Origin: Symbiodinium sp. CCMP2592
Taxonomy: Eukaryota > Sar > Dinophyceae > Suessiales > Symbiodiniaceae
DNA: 64,000 nt
Direction: 5' to 3'
NCBI GenBank assembly: GCA_905221615.1
Contig: CAJNDT010002890.1
Location: forward strand, 1,824,072-1,888,071
Below the pieces are notes generated by a model that saw only the letters and a list, made by a program, of their open reading frames with translations, was not told the origin of the DNA and did no database searches. The translations under genes and the position numbers were made by a program. This document shows, piece by piece, positions 1 to 7,333 of the stretch. How positions within the stretch are numbered: position 1 is the stretch's first letter; each line of letters begins with the position of its first letter.

Positions 1-63
1 GTAAAGGCCCAAGGTTTCTTAACTAGGTTCCTACATTAGGGGGGGCCTCAAGCGTCCCTATGA

Positions 64-84
64 TTTAGGGTTTAGGGTTTAGGG
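64..84 (+). repeat. Telomere-like TTTAGGG tract (3 units)
   Basis: Three perfect tandem TTTAGGG heptamers followed by degenerate G/T-rich sequence. This is the plant/dinoflagellate-type telomere unit, but the tract is interstitial: the window continues on both sides and similar tracts occur in both orientations throughout. Confidence 0.85.
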
Positions 85-918
85 TTGAGAGGCCTTAGGT
101 TGAGGGTTTGAGGACCCCTGCACAACAAGCATGTAGGGTTCAGGGTCTAGGTACTGATACCATTCGTTCTGGCAAATTAGATCCTTGAAGTTTAAATAAA
201 ACAAAACTAGTAAGTAGCTGGTGGATCTAAACAACCCGATAGTAAGGCCCCCATTCAAACATCTTAGAAGCCGAGCTTTAAAAATCCTGGACCTTAATTC
301 GACAAATAAGGCTGCAAGATTCCGGTGCCCACAAACCAGGCCATGCTTCAAAGCTTAAAGGGCCCTGAAGAACTACCAACACTATTTGTTAGGGCTTCGC
401 AGTATAAAAATGCAATATGTAACCCCAGACCCTGTTCTTCTCTTCTCATTCAGGCCGCCATGTGCTAAGCCCTTGAGAGGGACCCTTTCAAGGAACCCTG
501 CTCCAACTAACTATCATGGCTACCCCCAAGTCGTCGTCTTAACGTATGTCAGGGCTCTCCGCACACCGATTTCTACACCCACAGCTTTCCTAAAGGGTAT
601 TGCTGGGGAACCTAGACCTGGAACTAGAAACCCTATAGAAACCCTTATAAATCCCTTGTAAGCAGCTTTCAAGAGGGACCCTAGTACCATTGCCACAACG
701 ACTCCGTGCACCTCCGAAGGGGCGAGGATGAGGACTACCGGGCTTTGTGCTTACCGGGTAGGGTGTAGGATATGGCCCAAATATGGGGTTCCTTTTAAAG
801 GGCTACTACAAGAGTACTATAAGGGTTCCTGTAACGGGCTCTATTAGGGAGTAGGCTTTAATGGGAAGTCCGTTTGGCTGAGTCACCCATGGCTGCAATG
901 CAGCACGAAGGTGGACGC
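85..918. other. Intergenic, no gene seen
   Basis: Short ORFs occur on both strands but overlap one another and show no recognisable motif. The sequence is rich in AAGGG/CCCTT and TATAGG words shared with the MITE-like elements elsewhere in the window, so it may be made of decayed copies. Confidence 0.5.
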
Positions 919-1371
919 TCAGATTTGCCAAGCAATGCCGACACTGTCTGCAAACACCGAAGCCGGAGCGGCCGGGACGAGAAGGCGCGGCTCGTGGTGC
1001 TCGCCTAGCTCCAGGCCATCGACGAGGAGCCAACGGGTGCCCGGGGGCAGCTGGCTCCCAACAGAGCGGTGGTTGCCCAAGAAAGGGCCGTCAGGCCAGA
1101 CGCGTGCCGATCTGCAGCGGATCTGGGCACATGACCCAACCTCGGCCAGCAAAAACTGAAGGGAGGCCAGGGGGTGCAAGGTCACCCTGTGCCAGGAGCC
1201 CGTGCCCTGGTGGCGCACCTCCACGTCCAACCAGAGGATTTCGGGCTGGCTACGGCTCGTCCTGGGTGGAGGGGGGCGAGGCGGGAGGGAAAAGTGGGGC
1301 GGTGTCGGAGGAGGAGCCAGCTCATGGTCCGGGCTGTCCTCAACCTCCATTGGTTCCTCCTGGGAGCACAA
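919..1371 (-). CDS. Hypothetical ORF or exon fragment, 150 aa
   Basis: A GC-rich minus-strand ORF of 150 codons in otherwise AT-richer DNA. It has a Pro-rich N-terminal third (PPPTPPHFSLPPRPPPP) followed by a mixed hydrophobic and charged part that looks globular, with stretches such as ILWLDVEVRHQGTG and RWLLVDGLELGEH. I do not recognise a family. The local GC rise and protein-like composition make an exon or gene fragment possible. Several plus-strand ORFs cross the same interval, and no splice sites, start context or neighbours confirm it. It could equally be a chance ORF in a GC-rich patch. Confidence 0.25.
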   Translation of the reverse strand: MCSQEEPMEVEDSPDHELAPPPTPPHFSLPPRPPPPRTSRSQPEILWLDVEVRHQGTGSWHRVTLHPLASLQFLLAEVGSCAQIRCRSARVWPDGPFLGNHRSVGSQLPPGTRWLLVDGLELGEHHEPRLLVPAAPASVFADSVGIAWQI

Positions 1372-1470
1372 CTCTCAGCAGGTGCGGAGCGTCTCAAAAC
1401 CTTTCTTCACCTCGCATGTCCCGCTGACCATCAGAACGGTTGGGATGTGAATGCTTGTGGATGGACTGGG

Positions 1471-1573
1471 GTGCAGCTACCTTAACCCCACGTAACCTAC
1501 TTTTTTAAAGGACTTATATAAAGAAATCATATTAGGGAACCCTAAAAAGGTAGGTTCCTTAGGGTGCAGCTAC
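1471..1573. mobile_element. MITE-like element (family L) with 10-bp flanking repeat
   Basis: An 83-bp core (1481-1563) has imperfect terminal inverted repeats: the left arm contains GTAACCTACTTTTTTA and the right arm TAAAAAGGTAGGTTCC. It is flanked on both sides by the identical 10-mer GTGCAGCTAC (1471-1480 and 1564-1573), as expected of a target-site duplication. A related copy lies at 19170-19252. No coding capacity. Confidence 0.7.
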
Positions 1574-1691
1574 TCAATAGACAGAACGGTTGCCGTCTGA
1601 TTTTCTCCCACATCCAGCTCGAGCTCCTCGTACCACACCCAGCCCGATAGATTGCTCACGGCAAGCTTCATGAGGGTTTAAGGCTCAGGCC

Positions 1692-1860
1692 ACGAGAGAC
1701 CAATACCCCTTTCTTAAGGAATATAGCTTAAATCATAATATGAAGTCCCTAATGGGTTAAGGTATATTCCTTACCCCCTAAGCCCTAAACCCTCTAGATC
1801 CCTTTACAGGAACCCTAGGTCCTATATATTCCTTAATTAAGGGGTATTGGGCTCTCTGGG
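1692..1860. mobile_element. MITE-like palindromic element (family A), degenerate
   Basis: The terminal arms match the family A pattern (CCCAGAGACTCCAAAACCCC outward, then a TTAAGGAATAT box), but the left end is diverged. The middle holds an extra stretch containing a CCCTAAACCCT telomere-like word. Other copies are at 19353, 33991, 36305 and 50393. Confidence 0.6.
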
Positions 1861-2014
1861 TACTCCAACCGATGCGAATGCGCCTTCGGCCCTCCCCTTG
1901 GTGACTGGTTCTCAGCTTGGAATCTAAATTTCATGGGTATTATGGCTCCTTTAAGGGTCCCTTTAAAGGGATCTATAGGGATTCTAAAAGGGTGTATATA
2001 GGTTTTAGGGCCTA

Positions 2015-2124
2015 CTTGGAGGTTCATGGCAAGCTATAAGTGGGGTTAAAAGTAGGGTAATTATACATATAACCCATATTAGAGGACTTATAACTCCAGT
2101 TATAACTACCCATGAACCTCCAAG
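2015..2124. mobile_element. MITE-like element (family C), perfect 15-bp TIRs
   Basis: A 110-bp element with perfect inverted termini CTTGGAGGTTCATGG and CCATGAACCTCCAAG. The outermost CTTGGAGG is shared with family B, so the two may be related. No ORF. Confidence 0.75.
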
Positions 2125-2205
2125 CAGTCGCTACCCGAAACTGCCGAAACCGCGAACCAGATGAACCCTAACCTCAAACCCGGGCCTAAGTCTAAAGTTT
2201 GAAGG

Positions 2206-2302
2206 TTTAGGGTTTAGGGGTTTAGGGTTTAGGGTCTGGGGGTTTAGGGTTTAGGGGTTTAGGGTTTGGGGTTTGGGGGTTTAGGGGTTTAGGGGTTTTG
2301 GG
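2206..2302 (+). repeat. Degenerate telomere-like TTTAGGG array
   Basis: About 97 bp of TTTAGGG, TTTAGGGG and TTTGGGG units in one orientation, ending in GGTTTTGGG. It is interstitial. Confidence 0.85.
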
Positions 2303-2407
2303 TTGAAGCCTTCACAGGGCCCCCCCATATACAATCTGCGAGGCGCAATTTTGAGAAGAGAGGACATCCGTCGCAAACAGGACAGGACACTATGAGGTTT
2401 GGATTGG

Positions 2408-2524
2408 TCCAAGGGTAAAAGGAGGGACCCTTAATAAGGACCCCTAGGTATATACCCTTAATATAGTTATTATATCCCATTATATAGCCCATTGTAGGCT
2501 CGGGGTCCCCATTAAGGGTCCCTC
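2408..2524. mobile_element. MITE-like element (family F), truncated by element 1
   Basis: Starts with the family F terminus TCCAAGGGTAAAAGGAGGG and runs to the reverse-complement arm AAGGGTCCCTC, where the LTR of element 1 begins at 2525. Intact copies at 37185-37312 and 40128-40242 continue with CTTTT and a CCTTGGA end. That missing end is not found after the 3' LTR at 18541. Confidence 0.75.
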
Positions 2525-2774
2525 TGTTTGCGTAAACCTCTAAAGGGGTAGCTCTAACAGGTACCTACAGCAATGGCTGCATGCTCATACATATACATTC
2601 CGCTGCCCATTGGCTCACAGTGGTTTTACCATATTGAGACAAGACAAGCTCTCCTTGCGTAGCAAGACAAAACAACTACTGTCCGTGTGCAGGGCGCTGC
2701 CCTTTGATCCTTAGGGAATAAACTGGTCATACACCTCCTAACAAGGAGCATTTCCTTGTGGGTGTATCGGCTCA
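2525..2774 (+). repeat. 5' LTR of element 1
   Basis: 250 bp, starting TGTTTGCG and ending CGGCTCA, identical base for base to 18291-18540. TG...CA termini are canonical for LTRs. It should contain the promoter, but no clear TATA box is visible. Confidence 0.95.
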
Positions 2775-2780
2775 GTTTTC

Positions 2781-2792
2781 TGGTAGCGGAGC
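2781..2792 (+). promoter_or_regulatory. Primer-binding site (tRNA) of element 1
   Basis: TGGTAGCGGAGC lies six bases downstream of the 5' LTR. It begins with TGG, the complement of a tRNA CCA end, and resembles initiator-Met-type copia primer sites (TGGTATCAGAGC in plants). Confidence 0.7.
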
Positions 2793-2827
2793 CCGGAAAG
2801 GGCCGCCCGCCTCCCAAAGTCCGCTAC
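2783..2827 (+). promoter_or_regulatory. Stem-loop enclosing the primer-binding site
   Basis: GTAGCGGA (2783-2790) is perfectly complementary to TCCGCTAC (2820-2827) across a GC-rich loop, so the RNA leader could fold with most of the PBS paired. Such structures can gate primer annealing in retroelements. The role here is inference. Confidence 0.5.
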
Positions 2828-2876
2828 AGCGGTCGGCCTCGCCGAACGCTTAACCAAGCGGATAAGAGGCAGCACA

Positions 2877-4688
2877 ATGTCGAGCTCGCATAGCGAAGCC
2901 GACGACAGTTCCCAATCCTCCGGGGGATATGAGAACGAAGAGACCTCCCAAGGTCCAGCCACTTATGTCGCACAGTCATATGCAACATCTGACCGCATGC
3001 TTGCATCATTAGGCATAACGCCCAAGATCGCGCCTGCCTATGATGGCACCACCTCGTGGTTTGAGTATGAACAGTTGATTGACGACTGGTGCGACATAAC
3101 AACGCTGGATGACACCAAAAGAGGTCCGTCTCTCAAGACGAGGCTCTCCGGATTGGCCGCAGTACAAAAGGAATCACTGAACCGAGAAAGGCTTGCAGCC
3201 CCAGATGGAGTAGATTACTTCAAGAAGAAGATGCGTCCATTTTTCGTGAAAGGAGAACAGTACGTTTTCCTGTGGCGTTTCCTCGGCCTATTCAAGGCAT
3301 GGAAGGGCAACCAAGACTTTGTGACTTGGATTGCCAAGTTTGAGATCGTGCTACAGCGCGTGAAAAACTCATGGATGGATCTCTTACCAGAGATAGCTCT
3401 GGAGGATGCCCATCCAGATTTCATGCAAGCTGTGCAGGCAGACCAAACCTTCTTGCGCATGCAGGATGCAGCCGAGAGAGACACATATGCCGCACGCTAT
3501 TTCGAAACATGGAACAAGGAACGCCTTGACAATCATCGAAGAGCGTTTCCTCTGAACGATAATCTCCTAGCTCTCCTCTTCCTAGTGCAGTCCGACCTAA
3601 ATGAGATGCAACGTGAGAGGTTGGTAACAGCATTGACCAACCAAGGTCACCGAATTGAGACCTACACGTACCCTGTGGTACGGCAGACCATGTTCGATCA
3701 GTTCTCAACGACCAGAACTGGTCTGCAGGATCCCAACATTCGGCACTCTTCTCACAAGAAGGACCGCCATGGAAGGAGAGACCAACGCCGTAAACGCGGA
3801 GGTCGAAACTTCCTCATCCTCGATCAGGGTGAATACGATGGAGTCGATGGATTCTGGCTCCAAGACGAAGACACCCTTGAGGAAGGCTTTCTTGCCGCCG
3901 AGGATGAAGAAGCTGTCTTCTGGACAGTTGATGACCATGAGGCCTTCGTTGCAAGGAGATTCAAAAAGGGAAGAAGACCAAGAATGCGTCCCGGATCACC
4001 GGGAAGAGCAAAGGGTGGCAAGCGAAAAGGACGTGGCCGTTTTAGGTCATACCGCGGAAAAGGGAGAGCCAACCAGGCAGAACATGATCCAACTGATTCC
4101 AGCTATTTCGGTAAAGGTAAAGGAAAGGAAAAAGGAAAAGGTGGAAAAGGCAAAGGAAAAGGAAAGGACAAAGGAGATAAAGGAAGCTCCTTCAAAGGCG
4201 CAAAGGCAAAAGGCAAAGGTAAGGATACAGCTAAGTCTGCCTCCTTACAAGGAGACCAAACTGGATCTCCACAGGCCTATGAGAGTTCCACCGCACCGAG
4301 CTGGGATTCATGGTATGAGGACAGTTATTATACTGACTCCAGTTGGAATTATGCCGCTTATGACGATCAAACGTCTTATACATACTATGCATCACAAGCC
4401 TCACGAAAAAAAACACGGAGAAAGAAGAGAAGAAATCAAGCAGGATCATCAGGTAGAGGCACAGATCCGAGCGCGCACCAAGAACCCGTGTTCAACTCAT
4501 CAGTGAGTTACGTGCCCCAGGTCTTTGAACCATCCGAGGGGCAAGGTGTTGAACTGCAACAGCGGTGTTTCCGTTGCAGCACACCGTCCTATCTGCTCTC
4601 ACAGAGCGGATCAATCTTGATAAGAACCCTACCTTTGTCATACTTGACTCAGGTTGTACTAGGGCTATGGGTTCCCGCTATGCGGTGA
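2877..4688 (+). CDS. gag: Gag-like polyprotein of element 1 (603 aa)
   Basis: The first ATG after the leader opens a 603-codon frame about 100 nt downstream of the 5' LTR, the expected position for gag. Residues about 35-300 are helix-rich and match the style of dinoflagellate copia capsid regions (PAYDGTTSWFEYEQLIDDW, WKGNQDFVTWIAKFEIVLQR). A basic segment follows, then an acidic one, then a GKGKGK-type Lys/Gly-rich nucleic-acid-binding stretch (about 402-451) and a Ser/Tyr-rich region with a basic KKTRRKKRR patch. There is no classical CCHC knuckle. The protein should form particles and package RNA. It ends overlapping the protease frame, which lies at -1 relative to gag, so a frameshift or a one-base mutation separates gag and pol. 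Family assignment is good; exact domain limits are approximate. Confidence 0.85.
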   Translation: MSSSHSEADDSSQSSGGYENEETSQGPATYVAQSYATSDRMLASLGITPKIAPAYDGTTSWFEYEQLIDDWCDITTLDDTKRGPSLKTRLSGLAAVQKESLNRERLAAPDGVDYFKKKMRPFFVKGEQYVFLWRFLGLFKAWKGNQDFVTWIAKFEIVLQRVKNSWMDLLPEIALEDAHPDFMQAVQADQTFLRMQDAAERDTYAARYFETWNKERLDNHRRAFPLNDNLLALLFLVQSDLNEMQRERLVTALTNQGHRIETYTYPVVRQTMFDQFSTTRTGLQDPNIRHSSHKKDRHGRRDQRRKRGGRNFLILDQGEYDGVDGFWLQDEDTLEEGFLAAEDEEAVFWTVDDHEAFVARRFKKGRRPRMRPGSPGRAKGGKRKGRGRFRSYRGKGRANQAEHDPTDSSYFGKGKGKEKGKGGKGKGKGKDKGDKGSSFKGAKAKGKGKDTAKSASLQGDQTGSPQAYESSTAPSWDSWYEDSYYTDSSWNYAAYDDQTSYTYYASQASRKKTRRKKRRNQAGSSGRGTDPSAHQEPVFNSSVSYVPQVFEPSEGQGVELQQRCFRCSTPSYLLSQSGSILIRTLPLSYLTQVVLGLWVPAMR

Positions 4689-5965
4689 ACAGGCTTATCA
4701 AGGCCGTGAAGCAACGTGCCCCAGGCATGATTGATTTCACTTTCTCACCTTCGAACACGAAGTTCTCTTTCGCAGATAGTGAAACAGCTCTTATCAAGGA
4801 GCGTGTAACTCTATGGTTCAACACAACTCCAAGAAGAGATACAACCATAGAAGTTCTGGATCAGGGGAGAGTTCCCATTTTGTTCTCCATCGAACAGATG
4901 AGGAATCTAAGAATGACCCTCGAGTGTAGTCCCACAGCTGACCTAGCAACGTGTGAAGCTTTCGGTTTGTACAAAACCCCCCTTCCGATTAGTACCAATA
5001 ACCATTTGGTATTGGACCTTCTAGGCTTCACTTCCACCAGGAAGTATCTCCCTAAGTCAGGTACGTCGTTCAGTGCGACGGAGACTGCTCTAGGAGCTAA
5101 GAAGCCAAAGGAAGAAAGAAGATCTTATACTAAGATCCCGGAAGGTCGCTGTCCAGCCTGCGCAGGACAGAAAAAGCCTCATACGTTCCTCAAAGGTTGC
5201 GACAAAGCACCTGAAGGAGCAGCTGATCCACCACCGAAGGGCATTCCAGGTAAGAAGAAGCCTCTTCCATCTGATCCGGCAGAATCATCTGCCAAGAAAC
5301 CTGATCCACCAGAACCATCTGGTGATGCTCCTGAGCCTTCCGAACCATCGGAACCATCATCAGGCTCTAGAGACAAACCTGCAGAATCATCTGCACCGCA
5401 CAAACCTCCAGAAGAAGAAAGACTTGAGGTTCCACCTGCGAAGACAAAGACTCCAAAGGGTCTTAAAAACCTTCTGAAGAAAACCCGCAAATATGCGGTC
5501 AAACCTCCTGTTGAGGAGAAGTCTATGGTCCCAGGAGCTGATGACGGGACGGAGGTAAGACCACTTGAGTCAAGAGAATACCCGGCTCCTGGTACAGACT
5601 CACCTACAGGTGAAGAGATTGTCGCAGAACCATCGCCATCTCTTCCCATTGCTCTTCGCAGGATTCATGAGAAGCTTAAGGACCCTGTAGAACTCTATAA
5701 GCTTCACCTTAAGCACCGTCATATGAGTACGGATCAGTTCAAGCGACGCACGAAAGCCTTACAGATCCCAAAGGAGATATATGAGCTATATGACCAACTG
5801 GTCAAAAAGTGTTCAGCCTGTCAGGAACACGTGAGAGCTCCTTCAAGAGCGAAGATTTCCGGTTTAAGATCAGAGACTTTCGGTGATCTCACCTTCGTAG
5901 ATCACGGTGAGCTTCCAATTCCCGGCAAGAATAGTCGCTTAATATTTCTTATTCTCTATGACTGA
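4565..5965 (+). CDS. pol: Pol, first part: aspartic protease, pre-integrase zinc region, integrase start (interrupted by TGA)
   Basis: This frame is -1 relative to gag and is open only after an in-frame TGA at 4550-4552, so any frameshift must occur between about 4553 and 4688. The indicated start is the first GTG-type codon; pol is normally made as a gag-pol fusion. The protease signature VILDSGCTRAMG has its catalytic Asp at 4646-4648. A long Pro/Glu/Ser/Lys-rich linker follows (about residues 180-340). Then comes a GAG_pre-integrase HHCC-type region (HLKHRHMSTDQF ending in KKCSACQEHV) and the first integrase aspartate in LTFVDHGEL. The frame ends at a TGA (5963-5965) inside ILYD, but the same frame resumes at once and supplies the rest of the integrase, so this looks like a single nonsense mutation, possibly from a Gly codon. 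Confidence 0.85.
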   Translation: MFPLQHTVLSALTERINLDKNPTFVILDSGCTRAMGSRYAVNRLIKAVKQRAPGMIDFTFSPSNTKFSFADSETALIKERVTLWFNTTPRRDTTIEVLDQGRVPILFSIEQMRNLRMTLECSPTADLATCEAFGLYKTPLPISTNNHLVLDLLGFTSTRKYLPKSGTSFSATETALGAKKPKEERRSYTKIPEGRCPACAGQKKPHTFLKGCDKAPEGAADPPPKGIPGKKKPLPSDPAESSAKKPDPPEPSGDAPEPSEPSEPSSGSRDKPAESSAPHKPPEEERLEVPPAKTKTPKGLKNLLKKTRKYAVKPPVEEKSMVPGADDGTEVRPLESREYPAPGTDSPTGEEIVAEPSPSLPIALRRIHEKLKDPVELYKLHLKHRHMSTDQFKRRTKALQIPKEIYELYDQLVKKCSACQEHVRAPSRAKISGLRSETFGDLTFVDHGELPIPGKNSRLIFLILYD

Positions 5966-5977
5966 GCAACAAACCTG

Positions 5978-7333
5978 TTGACTTCCGAAGTAGTCCAGGA
6001 TAAAGAAGAGCATACTACAATGTCGATTATGAATGACTACTTTGAGAAATTTCAGATCAACCCAAAGGTTGTAGTTGGAGATCAAGCATTCATGACTCCA
6101 AAAATGGAGGCTTATTACAATCGGCAGAATATCAAGCCTGTAGCAACAGGACCTGGAACACCATGGCCCAACAGGGCCGAAGCTGCTGTAAGATTGCTGA
6201 AGCATCAGATTAAGATCATACTTCAGATCCTGAAGGATGGTGACCCGCAGTATAACGGAATCACCATGAAGTATGGCAACCTCGTTCGACAAGCATGTTT
6301 GGCAAGAAACTCTTCGATTACCTATGGAGGAGTTACTCCTTTAGAAATGGCCTTTGGTAGGCGTCCTCGAGATGTTATAACACCAGAGAACGCTGATCCC
6401 AATCAGTTGACAGGTAATCCAACTGATACGGAAGTCACTGCGAGAGCCATTAAGGAGCTTGCCAACAGGGCTTACCAAGAGGCACGCCAATCTGATGATC
6501 TGCGCAGAGATCTTGCGGCCAGACTGTCAATGACCGAAGGACCTTTCTCTCTGGGAGCCAAGGTTTTCTACTGGTCAGAGGATAAGTCTAAGATTGGATC
6601 AACTGGGTCCAAACATGGATCTTGGCTAAAAGGAAAGGTGATCTCCGAACTCGGAGGATCCATGGTAGGTGTGGATCTTGGAACACGCATCGTCCGCGTT
6701 AATATCTCAAAACTGAGGAAAAATTATGACATAACATCTGATGTGGAGATTCCTCTCGCGACTGATGAGGAAACTCTGACGTCAGAAGGTTCTGATCACG
6801 CAAGTTGCATGGTCACCTTTGATGCTTCCCTGCAGTCGACAGACCTAACGGTTCCGCATCAAGAGTGTCACTGGCAGGTCACCAGCACTGGGAAGATTGA
6901 CTTCCTAGAACTCTACGGTGGATCTCCCCGTATGAGTCACAAGGCTGCCCGGTCAGGTCTGCGAGTAGGTCAGCCAGTCGACTTGCGTAGTGGTCTAGAT
7001 CTTGAGCAACCGCAAGGTCGCTCCAATCTTCTTAGGATCATCAAGGAACAAGAACCTACTATTATTGTTATGTCACCCGATCACTCTCAGTGGTCTAGCT
7101 GGTACTCACAGTGGAAGAAAGGCTCTGCCACGAGACTTTCTGTTTTAAAATTCTGTGAATCGGTCGCAGACCACCAAATGAAGCTCGGACGTTACTTTGT
7201 TCTTGAGAACCCATACTACAGCAGGCTCTGGTCTTCACCAGAACAAAACGCCTGTTTTTGGCAACCGCAAGTCAGCTATGAGGTCTGTAACCTACAAAGC
7301 CTATGGCATGAAAGATCCAAAAGGATACTATGA
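5978..7333 (+). CDS. pol: Pol, second part: integrase core plus C5-methyltransferase-like domain
   Basis: In the same frame as the preceding segment, separated only by the TGA at 5963-5965; the first Met codon is at 6020-6022 or later. Residues 30-75 complete the DDE integrase core with Asp35 (VVGDQAF) and Glu68 (PNRAEAAVRLLK), spaced D-x32-E. Residues about 185-250 are a chromodomain-like basic beta-rich region. From about residue 305 a Rossmann-type methyltransferase-like module begins: motif I-like DFLELYGGSPRMS, a motif IV position reading VMSPDHSQWSSW, and a motif VI-like ENPYYSRLW. In active C5-cytosine methyltransferases motif IV contains Pro-Cys; here it is Pro-Asp, so activity is doubtful. 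Methyltransferase genes carried by dinoflagellate copia elements have been reported in the literature. The frame ends in degenerate sequence. Confidence 0.8.
   Translation: MTSEVVQDKEEHTTMSIMNDYFEKFQINPKVVVGDQAFMTPKMEAYYNRQNIKPVATGPGTPWPNRAEAAVRLLKHQIKIILQILKDGDPQYNGITMKYGNLVRQACLARNSSITYGGVTPLEMAFGRRPRDVITPENADPNQLTGNPTDTEVTARAIKELANRAYQEARQSDDLRRDLAARLSMTEGPFSLGAKVFYWSEDKSKIGSTGSKHGSWLKGKVISELGGSMVGVDLGTRIVRVNISKLRKNYDITSDVEIPLATDEETLTSEGSDHASCMVTFDASLQSTDLTVPHQECHWQVTSTGKIDFLELYGGSPRMSHKAARSGLRVGQPVDLRSGLDLEQPQGRSNLLRIIKEQEPTIIVMSPDHSQWSSWYSQWKKGSATRLSVLKFCESVADHQMKLGRYFVLENPYYSRLWSSPEQNACFWQPQVSYEVCNLQSLWHERSKRIL

Noticed and set aside
1..100. Window start as a true chromosome telomere
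   Set aside because: Only three units, followed by normal sequence, and similar tracts occur throughout in both orientations.
4406..4412. A-AAA-AAA slippery heptamer in gag frame
   Set aside because: A TAG at 4454 and further stops at 4526 and 4550 in the -1 frame lie before the protease, so a shift here could not reach pol.
3655..4506. 283-codon plus-strand ORF overlapping gag
   Set aside because: Shadow frame of the Lys/Gly-rich gag region; no motif of its own.
5179..5649. 156-codon minus-strand Ser/Gly-rich ORF
   Set aside because: Antisense shadow of the Pro/Ser/Glu linker of pol.
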